DNA of 64,000 nt, taken from the NCBI RefSeq assembly GCF_000721495.1, contig NZ_JOHY01000014.1, positions 68,697 through 132,696 of the forward strand, given 5' to 3'. A model generated the notes under the pieces. The model searched no databases. It was not told the origin of the DNA and worked only from the letters and a program-made list of their open reading frames with translations. Of this stretch, positions 33,345 through 41,893 are shown one piece after another. Position numbers and translations under genes: made by a program. The stretch comes from Streptomyces sp. NRRL F-5123. Lineage in GTDB: Bacteria > Actinomycetota > Actinomycetes > Streptomycetales > Streptomycetaceae. Numbering within the stretch: the stretch's first letter is position 1; each line of letters starts with the position of its first letter.

Positions 33345-33811
33345 CCTTCGTCCCCGGCTCCGGGACGGTCCGCCCGGTGGCGGCGGCCCGGCAGCATCTC
33401 CTCGCTGCCGACCAGGGCGCGGGCGACGTGGACGCCGTTCTCGGGCAGCAGGTCGTCGAGGTCGTAGCCGGGCACCGGGCGCGCGGTCTTCGGGCAGCCG
33501 CGGCGGATGCCGGGGAGACACCGGTCGCCGAACGCGCGCAGGCCCGCGTACAGCCCGGCACACCGGTCGCCCTGGGCGGCGATCGCGTCGAACTCCTCCG
33601 GCGGGGTCCGCCCCACCCGGCAGCGCGTCCCGTCGTCGGTGAGGACATCCGGACGGCGCACGCTGTCGGCGGTCCTGCCGTACGCCTGCGCGGACGCCCC
33701 GCAGCTGCCCGCGCCGAAGCGCACCTCGCCGCCGGCCTCCTCGCGGAGTGCGGACTCCAGGGCCGTGGGGTCGGGTGCGGAGGCGGGGGCGGACCGTTCG
33801 ACGATGCTCAT
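33341..33811 (-). pseudogene. Remnant of FAD-linked oxidase (GlcD-type)
   Basis: The 156-residue frame is a collapsed version of a large FAD-linked oxidase. After TALESALREEAGGEVRFGAG it jumps directly to SCGASAQAYGRTADSVRRPD, VGRTPPEEFDAIAAQGDRCAG and VPGYDLDDLLPENGVHVARA, ending LVGSEEML; in intact proteins about 100 residues of FAD-binding domain lie between the first two parts and several hundred after the last. The frame is still open, so both deletions were in frame or frame-compensated. It cannot bind FAD and should be non-functional. Confidence 0.75.
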
Positions 33812-34009
33812 ACCTGGCCTTCCGAGTGCGCTGCAGTCGCCCCGCGAACCGTTCCCGGCCGGTGCGGTACCGGACGTGCGGCGCCCGCGGCCCGGGCCGG
33901 GGCTGCCCGCCCCGCTTCCGCTTCGGGTGCCCGCTCCCCGGCGGGCTGTTCCGCCTCTCCCCGCGCCGGCCCGCCGGCCCGCCGCCCCGAGTGCATCAGC
34001 TCGGCCCCT

Positions 34010-34480
34010 TCACTCGCGTCCCGGACTTTCCGGGTCCTCCGTCACGTGCACCGCAGCCTCCTCCGCGCCCGCCGCCGCGCCGTCCACGCCGACGTCCTCG
34101 GCCGTCACGGGATCGCGGGTGGCCCGCTCCATGCCCTGGTCCGCCGCGACGAGCCGCCCGGCGCGGGCGTCACCCGCCTCCGGGTCCACCGGCTCGCCCT
34201 CCGAGTCGGAGGCGTCACCGATGCCGTCGCCGGCGCCCGGCTGCACGTCCGGTGTCTCCTGGGCCAGGCGCTGGTCGAGGGACTCGCCGTCCCGCTGCTC
34301 CTCCGCCGTGGTACCGGGGCCGTCCACGGCGTAAGGCCGCTCGGGCGGGGAGTAGCCCTTGTCCAGTTCGGCGTCGTAGTCGTCCTCGCCGAGCGCGTCC
34401 TCCATGTCCAGCGGGTCGGCCTGCTCGTCCTCGTCGCCGGTCGGCTGATAGACCTCGTCACCCATCGTCTCGTCGCTCAT
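34010..34480 (-). CDS. DUF5709 acidic protein
   Basis: Encodes 156 residues, very acidic and probably disordered: MSDETMGDEVYQPTGDEDEQ, then GYSPPERPYAVDGPGTTAEEQ, LDQRLAQETPDVQPG, GRLVAADQG and TAEDVGVDGAAAGAEEAAVHV. These blocks are the DUF5709 signature of actinobacteria, function unknown, often next to stress genes. ATG at 34480 has AAGGAG about nine bases upstream. It lies between two pseudogenes. Confidence 0.88.
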   Translation of the reverse strand: MSDETMGDEVYQPTGDEDEQADPLDMEDALGEDDYDAELDKGYSPPERPYAVDGPGTTAEEQRDGESLDQRLAQETPDVQPGAGDGIGDASDSEGEPVDPEAGDARAGRLVAADQGMERATRDPVTAEDVGVDGAAAGAEEAAVHVTEDPESPGRE

Positions 34481-34593
34481 GGCGGCGCTCCTTCCGCAAA
34501 GCCGCTGTGGCCTGCGGCTGCCCGCTGCTCGTCCCGCCATGCATGCGCGGCCCGGGACTCCGCCGTCCCGGGAACGGCACGCGTACCCCCCGC

Positions 34594-34846
34594 ATGCCGG
34601 GGCATCTGCCCGCTACGGACCATTCCGAGGCACCCGTACGCGACGCGCTCGCGGCCTGCCACGCCGAGGGGCGGCTTCCCTTCACCCCGCCGGGTCACAA
34701 GCAGGGGGCGGGGCGCCGACCCGCGTGTGCGCGAGCTGCCGGGTGGCGGGGTCTTCGCTGCCGGCGTCCTCGCGGCCGCCGGGCTCGACGACCGGCTCTC
34801 CGGGCAGCAGGTGCCGGAGCGGGCCCGGGCACCCCGGCGCGGATGA
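34594..34846 (+). pseudogene. 5' fragment of Orn/Lys/Arg decarboxylase
   Basis: The first frame reads DHSEAPVRDALAACHAEGRL then PFTPPGHKQG, the diagnostic N-terminus of PLP-dependent Orn/Lys/Arg decarboxylases. At about 34705-34712 one extra G in a G-run shifts the frame; the continuation DPRVRELPGGGVFAAGVLAA then GLDDRLSGQQVPERA is in the next frame. Similarity ends near 34846, so the remaining roughly 400 codons, including the PLP lysine, are gone. A truncated and frameshifted relic. Confidence 0.75.
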
Positions 34847-34996
34847 CCTGCCGGCCGCCCGGCGCTCCGGGCGCTCGGCACTGCGCTGCTGAGCCCGGCG
34901 AGGGTCCCGGCCGGGACGCCCCGCGGCCGTGGGCCTGCCGTCCTGTTCAGCCCGGGCCTGCTCCCGTGCCCGCTACGGGAGCAGGCCCCGTCCGCG

Positions 34997-36025
34997 TCAC
35001 CGCGCGGGACGCGGAGGGTTGCGTCGCTGGTTCAGCCCGGCCGCCGCGCGGTCGTTGAGGGCGCTGCCCCACGCGCGGAGCCTGCGCAGTACGGGCGGCA
35101 GGCCCCGGTCCGCGGCCGCCTCGACCTCCCGGCCGGGCACCGGCGACGACGGCCCGTCGTCCTGCGGTGCCGCGGGCAGGGCGCGGGCGGCGAGCGAGCT
35201 GAGCTTCACTGTGAGGGCCGGGGCCAGGCCGTGGCCGAGGTCGGCGGCCTTCGCGGCGGGGGTGAGGACGACCCGGGTCCGGCGCCGGGCCAGCGCTGTG
35301 ACCACGCGGTCGGCGGCCCGCCCCGCGTCCATCGACATCAGCGGACTGCCGGCCAGGGCCGAGAACCACCCGAACTCGCGCTCCGCCTGGCCGCCGAACT
35401 CCGCGGCCAGGTGCGATCCGGTCCGCATCAGCCCCGGGTGCACCGCCGTGACGCTCACGCTGCTGTCGGCCAGCTCCGCGTGCAGTCCCTCGGCCAGCGC
35501 CGCGACCGCGGACTTCGCGCACGAGTACGGCAGCAGGTGCGGGGCGGACACCAGCCCGCCGACCGAGCCGATCAGCGCCAGCCTGCCGCCTGCCGGGCTG
35601 CGCCGCAGCCATGGCAGGGCCTCCAGCGCCGTGTGCACCGAGCCCATGAAGATCGTGTCGGAGGCGGATGCGAAGTCCGCGGTCCCGAGCGCGTCCAGCG
35701 GCGCGACCTGGATGATCCCGGCGTTGGCCACGACCACGTCCACTCCGCCGTGCGCGTCCGCCGCCTCCCGCATCAGGTCCGCGACCTGGACGCGGTCGGT
35801 GACGTCGCAGCGCACGATCCGCACGTCCGCACCGGGGCGGTCGTCCAGCAGCAGCTCGCGCGCCCGTTCCAGCTCCTCCCCGTCGCGCGCCGCGATCGTC
35901 ACGGCGCAGCCGCGGTCCAGCAGCTGCCCGGCGACGAGCAGTCCCAGCCCGCGCGACCCGCCGGTCACCACCGCGGACAGCCCGGCCAGACCCTGCTTGC
36001 CGGCCGGGGTGAACAGGCCGTTCAT
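34997..36025 (-). CDS. Short-chain dehydrogenase
   Basis: Encodes 342 residues. Classical SDR motifs: VVTGGSRGLGLLVAGQLL (TGxxxGxG), VVVANAGI (NAG), LIGSVGGLVSAPHLLPYSCAKSAVAAL (Ser and YxxxK). A C-terminal extension of about 80 residues continues past the SDR core. It has normal codon use and an RBS GGGAGG nine bases before ATG 36025. Substrate unknown. The surrounding sequence on both sides is decayed genes. Confidence 0.87.
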   Translation of the reverse strand: MNGLFTPAGKQGLAGLSAVVTGGSRGLGLLVAGQLLDRGCAVTIAARDGEELERARELLLDDRPGADVRIVRCDVTDRVQVADLMREAADAHGGVDVVVANAGIIQVAPLDALGTADFASASDTIFMGSVHTALEALPWLRRSPAGGRLALIGSVGGLVSAPHLLPYSCAKSAVAALAEGLHAELADSSVSVTAVHPGLMRTGSHLAAEFGGQAEREFGWFSALAGSPLMSMDAGRAADRVVTALARRRTRVVLTPAAKAADLGHGLAPALTVKLSSLAARALPAAPQDDGPSSPVPGREVEAAADRGLPPVLRRLRAWGSALNDRAAAGLNQRRNPPRPAR

Positions 36026-36089
36026 GACGGCCTCCCTTCCCTGGACATCCGGGTCCCACCTCTCGGGTACCACCGGCGGCGCGCTTCAC

Positions 36090-36660
36090 ACGGGAGGGGA
36101 CGAGCCCAGTGGCGCGGGGCGAACAGGTCTTCGAGATCCGGGAAGGGGATGCCGCCCGCGAACCGGCCGTACGGCGTCAGGGCGTACCCGCCCGCGGCCG
36201 CCGACAAGCGCGGAGAAGACGGCGCCGGACTCCCAGCGCGGCGCGCACGTCCACACGTACGCGCCGTCCGGGCCCAGCAGCGCTCCCCGACACCCCGCCG
36301 GACAGCCACGCCTCGGTCGTCATCGGGCCGCCTCTCCGTGCGGGTCGGGGGTGGCCCGGCCCGGGGGCGTGCATCTGGCGGACCAGCAGCCCGCCGCGGA
36401 CGTCGAAGCCGATGTGCAGCGTCGAGTCGTACGACTCGGGCATCGGCAGCCCGTCGAGCGGTGCGTAGCTGCCGTGGGTACGGGATCCGGCGTGGGCCGG
36501 AGTCGAAGAACAGCGCCGGCCACGGCCCGGACCGCCTCGTTGGCCGGCAGCCACCGGTCGGGGGTGGTGACACCGGAGCGCACGGCGCCGCGCGCGCCGC
36601 GCGTGCTCCGCCGTCTGCGCAGGACGAGCACCGCCGACCACCCTCACGGAAAGTCCGCGG
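36090..36660 (-). pseudogene. Frameshifted remnant of an unidentified gene
   Basis: On the minus strand protein-like text hops between frames: VTTPDRWLPANEAVRAVAGA, then in another frame ALFFDSGPRRIPYP, then GSYAPLDGLPMPESYDSTLH continuing as IGFDVRGGLLVRQMHAPGPG, a possible second start MTTEAWLSGGVSG, and finally GGYALTPYGRFAGGIPFPDL with EDLFAPRHWA. Each block looks coding, but no frame holds them together, so several indels must have occurred. I do not recognise the family. The bases from 36660 to 36956 hold only GC-rich inverted repeats (GCGGCCGCGG) and the promoter side of the next gene. Confidence 0.5.
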
Positions 36661-36956
36661 CCGCGGCAGACCGCGGCCGCGCCGGGCGATCCTCCGCGGC
36701 CGCGGTCGTGGTGGACATGGGCGTCGTCGACGCGAGGGACCGCCCGCACGGCGTGGCAAGGGGCCGCTGCGCGACCCCGCTGCGGCCTGCGGATGCGAGG
36801 GGCGGGCCGTGACGGTCCGCCAGGATGTCCGGAAGTGCCTGCGCGGCAGCCCGGTTTGAACGCGCCTGCAGCGGTTACCCGCACCCGAATACCGCCCGTC
36901 CGACACGGAGAAGGACGCGCACACAAGGACCGAAGACGACGCAGAAGGAGCCGACG

Positions 36957-37529
36957 ATGAGTTCTGCCACAGCCGAACGGACCCAGGCGGCCCGGCTGCC
37001 CGACGGCGACGTGGTCGCGGTGCTGCTGACGCAGCACGCGCGGATCCGCGACCTGTTCGGCACCGTCCGGGAGGCCAGGGGAGAAGGGCGCAAGGAGGCG
37101 TTCGACGAGCTGCGGGCGCTGCTGGCCGTCCACGAGGTCGCCGAGGAACTGGTCGTGCGGCCGGTCGCCAAGCGCTCCGCCGGGGAGCGCGAGGCGGCGG
37201 CGCGCGATCACGAGGAGGCCGAGGCCGCGCAAGTGCTCGAACAGCTGGAAGGGATGGATCCGGACAGCCCCGGATTCACCGAGATGCTCGGTGAGTTCGA
37301 GAAGGCGGTCGGCGACCACGCCGACCACGAGGAGTCCGAGGAATTCCCGGCGCTGATGCGCGACTGCACCGAGGACCGCCGCCGGGCCATGGGCGAAAGG
37401 CTGCTCATGATCGAGCGCCTGGCGCCCACGCACCCCCATTCCGCGGTCGCGGGCCGACCGGGCGCGCTGGCCCTGACCGGCCCCTTCGCGGCCATGGTGG
37501 ACCGGGTCCGGGACGCGGTCACGCGCTGA
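36957..37529 (+). CDS. Hemerythrin HHE domain protein
   Basis: Encodes 190 residues. The HHE pattern is LLTQHARIRDLFGTVREA, LLAVHEVAEELVVRP, AARDHEEAEAAQVLEQLE and VGDHADHEESEEFPAL, giving the His/Glu set for a di-iron centre. Likely a redox or oxygen/NO-responsive protein. It is one of two hemerythrin proteins in the window and is quite different from the one at 19491. GAAGGAG precedes the ATG at 36957. Confidence 0.86.
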   Translation: MSSATAERTQAARLPDGDVVAVLLTQHARIRDLFGTVREARGEGRKEAFDELRALLAVHEVAEELVVRPVAKRSAGEREAAARDHEEAEAAQVLEQLEGMDPDSPGFTEMLGEFEKAVGDHADHEESEEFPALMRDCTEDRRRAMGERLLMIERLAPTHPHSAVAGRPGALALTGPFAAMVDRVRDAVTR

Positions 37530-37728
37530 CCGCCTGGACCTGCCGCCGCGCGGGCCGGGAAGCCTGAACGGGCTTCCCGGCCCGCGCGGCGCGCGGCGGC
37601 CCCATCCGCCCCGAGCCGATCGCCCGGCGCGGGCGGTAATCCCCGCCCGAACGGGTACCCGCTCCGGTGCGCCGCCCTGAGCCGCGCCCCGCGGCTGACG
37701 ACGGAACGGGCGGCGCGGGGAGTGAGCC

Positions 37729-38154
37729 ATGCAGCACAACGAGATGATCGGAAAGGTCCAGGAACTGGCCGGCCTGCCCGACCGAGGCTCGGCGGAGCGC
37801 GCCACCGGCGCGGTGCTGCGCACCCTCGGCGAGCGCGTCGCCCCGGGGCTCGCCGAGCACATGGCCGCGCAACTGCCGCCGGACCTGGGAGCGCACCTGC
37901 GGGCCGCCGCCCAGGACGCCGGGCGCGACGGGCGCGGCCGGGCCGCGGGGGAGCGCTTCGACCTGACCGCCTTCGCCGGGCGGGTCTCCGGCCGCGCCGG
38001 GGTGCCGGACGACGCGGCCGTACGCGACAGCGCCGCCGTGCTGGAGGTCCTGGACGGGGCGCTGTCCCCGGAGCTGATGGACAAGGTCGCCGCCGACTTC
38101 TCGGCGGATCTGGGCGAGCTGCTGCCCTCGGGGCGGGCGCGTGGGGCGGGCTGA
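37729..38154 (+). CDS. DUF2267 protein
   Basis: Encodes 141 residues, all helical. It has the DUF2267 repeat: MIGKVQELAGLPDRGSAERA then TGAVLRTLGERVAPGLAEHMAAQLP, and a second half FAGRVSGRAGVPDDAAVRDS with AVLEVLDGALSPELMDKVAADF. Family function unknown; frequently in stress gene neighbourhoods. GCGGGGAG lies just before the ATG. Confidence 0.87.
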   Translation: MQHNEMIGKVQELAGLPDRGSAERATGAVLRTLGERVAPGLAEHMAAQLPPDLGAHLRAAAQDAGRDGRGRAAGERFDLTAFAGRVSGRAGVPDDAAVRDSAAVLEVLDGALSPELMDKVAADFSADLGELLPSGRARGAG

Positions 38155-38174
38155 CCGCCCGGGAAAAACTCTCG

Positions 38175-38202
38175 ACCTCAACTGTAGGGTGAGGTTGAGG
38201 GT
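38175..38202. promoter_or_regulatory. Orphan MerR/SoxR-type operator
   Basis: CCTCAAC at 38176-38182 and GTTGAGG at 38194-38200 form a perfect inverted repeat with an 11-base centre, resembling the CCTCAAG...CTTGAGG elements bound by SoxR-like MerR regulators. It lies between two convergent genes, the DUF2267 gene and the ligase operon, where no promoter is needed, so it is probably left over from a deleted gene. It could also act as a weak terminator stem. Confidence 0.4.
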
Positions 38203-38219
38203 GCACTCCAGTGGCGCAG

Positions 38220-39137
38220 TCAACCGTCCTTGCGCAGGGCGTCCAGCCGGCGGCGCGCCGGGCCCAGGGCCCGCGGGCGGGGCGCGTCGCGCCAGGGGTC
38301 CGCCTCGGCCAGGGCGGCGGCGTCCGCGAGCGTCCAGCGGCGGGCCGTCACCTCGGGGTCGTCCACGTCGTCCCAGGCGAGCGGTGCCGCGACGGGGGCG
38401 CCGGGGAGCGCGCGGACCGCGTACGGGGCCACCGAGGTCTGGCCGTAGGCGTTGCGCTGCACGTCCAGGTAGAGGCGGCCGCGGCGGGCGGCCTTGCGGG
38501 GTGCGTCGGTGAGGCTGTCCGGGTGGCGTGCGGCCAGCAGCTCCGCCGCGTCCCGAGCGAAGGCGCGCACGTCGTCCACGGGGGATCCCGCGTCCAGCGC
38601 GACGAGCACGTGCAGCCCGCGCGAACCGGTCGTCATCACCGTGGACGGCAGCTCCAGCTCGTCCAGCAGGCCGTGCACCCGCCGCGCGGCCTCGCGGACC
38701 GGAGCGAAGTCCGAGTCCGGCGGATCGAGGTCGAAGACCAGCCGGTCGGGCCGGTCGGCGCGGTCCGCGCGGGAGAGGAAGCGGTGCAGCGTCACGCACG
38801 CCTGGCCGGCGAGGTAGACCAGCGTGGCGGTGTCGTCGCACACGGTGTAGGTGACCGTGCCGCCCTCCTTGGGCAGTTCGGCGCGCCGCACCCAGTCGGG
38901 CACGTGGTCCGGCGTGTCCTTCTGCATGAAGCCGTGGTCCTCGATGCCGCCGGGGTGCCGCTCCAGCATGAGCGGGCGCCCGCGCAGGTGCGGCAGCATC
39001 CGCGGGGCGACGGCCTTGTAGTACGCGGCCAGATCCGCCTTCGTCAGGCCGTCCGCGGGGAAGAGCACCTTGTCCGGGCGGCCGATCCGCACCGAGCGGC
39101 GGCCGGCCCGTACCGTCTCGTACGGCGTCCCCGCCAT
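38220..39137 (-). CDS. LigD polymerase/primase domain protein
   Basis: Encodes 305 residues matching the polymerase domain of LigD, an archaeo-eukaryotic-primase-type enzyme that adds (ribo)nucleotides at broken DNA ends. Conserved text: KVLFPADGLTKADLAAYYKAVA, RHPGGIEDHGFMQKDTPDHVPDW, HRFLSRADRADRPDRLVFDLDPP with the catalytic DxD, and VMTTGSRGLHVLVALD. ATG at 39137 lies two bases after the ligase stop; it is the last gene of a three-gene operon in which LigD activities are separate proteins. Confidence 0.92.
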   Translation of the reverse strand: MAGTPYETVRAGRRSVRIGRPDKVLFPADGLTKADLAAYYKAVAPRMLPHLRGRPLMLERHPGGIEDHGFMQKDTPDHVPDWVRRAELPKEGGTVTYTVCDDTATLVYLAGQACVTLHRFLSRADRADRPDRLVFDLDPPDSDFAPVREAARRVHGLLDELELPSTVMTTGSRGLHVLVALDAGSPVDDVRAFARDAAELLAARHPDSLTDAPRKAARRGRLYLDVQRNAYGQTSVAPYAVRALPGAPVAAPLAWDDVDDPEVTARRWTLADAAALAEADPWRDAPRPRALGPARRRLDALRKDG

Positions 39138-39139
39138 CG

Positions 39140-40153
39140 TCAGCGCCTCCCCGGCGGCTGCTCGCGGACCACATCGGCGGGCCGCCTGTCCTCGCGCAGG
39201 CCGAGGAAGCGCGGGTGGCGCAGCCGGCCGTCGCGGGTCCACTCGGTAAAGGCCACCTGCGCGACCAGCTCCGGGCGCACCCAGTGCGCGGTGCGCTCGC
39301 GGACGGGGTCGGCGAAGGGTGAGCGGCCGGTTTCCAGCGCGTCCAGCCGCTCCCGCAGCGCGCGCAGCGTCCGCGTGTCGTAGCCCGTGCCGACCTTGCC
39401 CGCGTACCGCAGCCGCCCCTCCTCGTGGTAGCCGACCAGCAGGGCGCCGAAGCTGAGCCGGCTGCCGGCCGGCTCGGTGAAGCCGCCGACCACCAGTTCC
39501 TGGCCGGCGGCGCATTTGAGCTTGAGCCAGCTCGGCGAGCGGCGGTGCGCGTACGGCGCCGACGCCCGCTTGGCGATCAGCCCCTCCCAGCCCCAGCCGC
39601 ACGCCCGGTCCAGCAGCTCCTGCCCGCCGTGGTTGCGGTGCGGGGTGAAGCGCAGCGGCGCCCGGAAGTCCAGCGCGTCCCGCAGCAGCGCCTTGCGGGC
39701 CCGCTGCGGCAGCCCGGTGGTGTCGACGCCGCCGAGCCGCAGCAGGTCGAAGAGGTAGTACGTGACGGTGACGCGGGCGGCCCGCACGGCAGCCGGGTCG
39801 GTGAGGCCGCTGCGCTGCTGGAGCAGGGCGAAGTCGGTACGGCCGCGGTGCAGCGCCACGATCTCGCCGTCCACCACGAAATCCGGGCAGGCCTGCTCCG
39901 CGAGCGCCGAAACCACCTCCGGATAGGTCGCGTTGAGCCGCTGCCCGGTGCGGGACCACAGTTCCACCCGCCCCTCGCGGTCGCGCGAGGCCAGCATGCG
40001 GATGCCGTCCAGCTTGCGCTCGAAGATCCAGCCCTCGCCGAAGCTCCGGACATCGCTCAGCTGGGCCAGCATCGGGGCGCCCGTGTCGGGACCGGCGGGC
40101 CGCAGCATGCCGCGCTCCCGCTCGCTCAGCCGGTCCAGCAGCGGCCGGCTCAC
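39140..40153 (-). CDS. ATP-dependent DNA ligase (LigD ligase domain)
   Basis: Encodes 337 residues. The nucleotidyl-transfer lysine is in IFERKLDGIRML (KxDGxR), followed by VVDGEIVALHRGRTDF (motif III), GWEGLIAKRASAPY (motif IV) and WLKLKC (motif V), then the OB-fold with VGGFTEPAGSRLSFGALLVGY. It seals DNA nicks using ATP, probably in non-homologous end joining with the two neighbours. GTG at 40153 overlaps the stop of the phosphoesterase gene. Confidence 0.93.
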   Translation of the reverse strand: MSRPLLDRLSERERGMLRPAGPDTGAPMLAQLSDVRSFGEGWIFERKLDGIRMLASRDREGRVELWSRTGQRLNATYPEVVSALAEQACPDFVVDGEIVALHRGRTDFALLQQRSGLTDPAAVRAARVTVTYYLFDLLRLGGVDTTGLPQRARKALLRDALDFRAPLRFTPHRNHGGQELLDRACGWGWEGLIAKRASAPYAHRRSPSWLKLKCAAGQELVVGGFTEPAGSRLSFGALLVGYHEEGRLRYAGKVGTGYDTRTLRALRERLDALETGRSPFADPVRERTAHWVRPELVAQVAFTEWTRDGRLRHPRFLGLREDRRPADVVREQPPGRR

Positions 40154-40821
40154 GACCCCTGCCCGTGGCCGGACCTGTCGCTCTCCCAGGTGTCCGCCTC
40201 GCCCGCTTCCGCCGCCGCGCGCATCTGGCCGAGCGTGCGGCCGCTGAGCGCGGACCGGGCGCGCCGCGGGTCGGGAGTGGCGTGCCGGCCGGCCCGCGCG
40301 TCCGCGCGCTTGACGAGCAGCCACGCCTCGCGGCCGCCGTCCTCGCCGGAACCCCGGATGCGGGTCAGCGACCAGCCGCCGTGCAGCTTGTGGCCCGCGA
40401 GCCGGAAGGACACGTGGCCGCGCTCCACGCCCTCGGCGAGGGGCACCGGGCGGCCGCGCCGGTCCTCGGTGGCGTTCTCGTACGTGCCCTCGTCCCACAC
40501 GATGACCGTGCCCGCGCCGTACTCGCCCGCCGTGATGGCGCCCTCGAAGCCGCGGTAGTCCAGCGGGTGGTCCTCGGTCGGCATCGCGAGCCGCTTGTCG
40601 TGCGGGTCGTCGGACGGCCCCTTCGGCACCGCCCACGACTTCAGCACGCCACCGGCCTCCAGCCGGAAGTCGAAGTGCAGGGAGGTGGCGTCGTGGATCT
40701 GCACCACGAAGGACGGCTCACCGCCGCCGTCCGCACCGTGCCCGCCGCGCCCCTCGGGCTCGCGGGTCCGCGCGAAGTCCCGCCGGCGGCGGTATTCGGC
40801 CAGTCTGTCCCGTGCGGCCAT
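40150..40821 (-). CDS. LigD 3'-phosphoesterase domain protein
   Basis: Encodes 223 residues. RLAEYRRRRDFARTREP then SFVVQIHDATSLHFDFRLEAGGVLKSWAVPKGPS, DHPLDYRGFEGAI and GTVIVWDEGTYE are the LigD phosphoesterase landmarks, with the metal/catalytic His and Asp in IHDATSLHFDFR. It removes 3'-phosphates or 3'-ribonucleotides from DNA ends. First gene of the phosphoesterase-ligase-polymerase operon; no ku gene is present in the window, so Ku must be encoded elsewhere. Confidence 0.92.
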   Translation of the reverse strand: MAARDRLAEYRRRRDFARTREPEGRGGHGADGGGEPSFVVQIHDATSLHFDFRLEAGGVLKSWAVPKGPSDDPHDKRLAMPTEDHPLDYRGFEGAITAGEYGAGTVIVWDEGTYENATEDRRGRPVPLAEGVERGHVSFRLAGHKLHGGWSLTRIRGSGEDGGREAWLLVKRADARAGRHATPDPRRARSALSGRTLGQMRAAAEAGEADTWESDRSGHGQGS

Positions 40822-41100
40822 GGCGGCAGCCTCCTCCCACCTCGCTCACCCGGCGCGTACCCGCACCGCCCGCCGCTATCCGCACCTCGCCGAGTGGGCA
40901 GGAATGCGGCCTTCCGCATCGGGTAGTCGGCCGACAGAGCCGGTACGCCCCGGGTGCCCCCGGCCCGTACCGGCGCCGGGGCCGCCCACGGGAGGCGTAC
41001 CCGACCGGCAGCGGCGCGCCCTCCGGCCGCACCACGGGAAGGGCACCGGCCGACAGCGCCCGCCGACCGCCACCGGAGCAGCTACGAGAGGAGCCGGCAC

Positions 41101-41427
41101 ATGCCCGCGGGAAGCAGTAGCAAACGGGAACGGCAGTACGAGCACATCAAGGAGAGCGCGCAGGAGCGCGGCGCGTCCGCGGGGCGGGCGAAGGAGATCG
41201 CCGCCCGCACCGTGAACAAGGAGCGTGCGCGCTCCGGCGAGTCCCGCTCGGCGAGCAGGACCTCCACCGGCGACCCCGAGTCCGCCTACCGGCGCGGCGG
41301 GCGGCGCTCGCACAGCGGAGCCCAGGGACCGACCAGGGACCAGCTCTACGAGGAGGCCCGGAAGAAGAACGTCGAGGGCCGCTCGCAGATGAACAAGGAG
41401 GAGCTGCGCCGCGCCGTCGGCCGCTGA
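41101..41427 (+). CDS. Rho-N/SAP-like basic protein ('plasmid stabilization')
   Basis: Encodes 108 residues, basic. The N-terminal part SSSKRERQYEHIKESAQERG then RAKEIAARTVNKERARSGES is followed by a C-terminal TRDQLYEEARKKNVEGRSQM plus NKEELRRAVGR, which matches the short helix-extended-helix Rho-N/SAP motif used for nucleic-acid binding. Streptomycete homologs are labelled plasmid stabilization proteins without functional evidence. GAGAGGAG precedes the ATG. Confidence 0.82.
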   Translation: MPAGSSSKRERQYEHIKESAQERGASAGRAKEIAARTVNKERARSGESRSASRTSTGDPESAYRRGGRRSHSGAQGPTRDQLYEEARKKNVEGRSQMNKEELRRAVGR

Positions 41428-41503
41428 GCGCCACCGCACGGCACGGGCCGCCGCCACGCACCGCGCGTGACGGCGGCCCGTGCCGCGGGCGGGCCCTTCG
41501 CCG

Positions 41504-41836
41504 TCAGCCCTGCCCGTCCCGGCCGCGTGACGGGGCCGAGTGGTGGGCTTCGCCCTCCCGGCCCTCCCGCGGCTCGTGCCACACCTCGGCACCGCCGTCC
41601 TCGTCGTCCGCCCGGGCCGCGCGGGCCGAGTGGTGGGTCTCGCCCTCCTGCGGCTCGTGCCACGAGCCCGCCCGGGGCTGCGGCTCGCGCACGGGGCCGC
41701 GTCGGCGCTGCAGCGCCCGGGCGCCCCACCAGAAGGCGAGCATCAGCACGCCGACGACGATGATGCCGAAGACCACGGCCCACGCCGTGACGCTCGACGA
41801 CGCCAGCTCGGTGGTCTGCCGCACCGCTGTGATCAC
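41504..41836 (-). CDS. DUF6479-like small membrane protein
   Basis: Encodes 110 residues. One membrane helix (SVTAWAVVFGIIVVGVLMLAFWWGA) follows a short outside N-terminus; the cytoplasmic tail is Arg/Pro rich and has two imperfect repeats of the form WHEPQEGETHHSA and WHEPREGREGEAHHSA. GTG at 41836 follows GAGGAGG. The layout is that of the streptomycete DUF6479 family, of unknown function. Confidence 0.7.
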   Translation of the reverse strand: MITAVRQTTELASSSVTAWAVVFGIIVVGVLMLAFWWGARALQRRRGPVREPQPRAGSWHEPQEGETHHSARAARADDEDGGAEVWHEPREGREGEAHHSAPSRGRDGQG

Positions 41837-41893
41837 GGGAATCCGCCTCCTCGCAAGTCCGGTCCGCGCGTCAGACGGCGGATCCGCTTCCGG

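Noticed and set aside
36660..36720. GCGGCCGCGG inverted repeats before the hemerythrin gene
   Set aside because: NotI-like GC palindromes arise often by chance at this GC content; no terminator or operator role can be supported.
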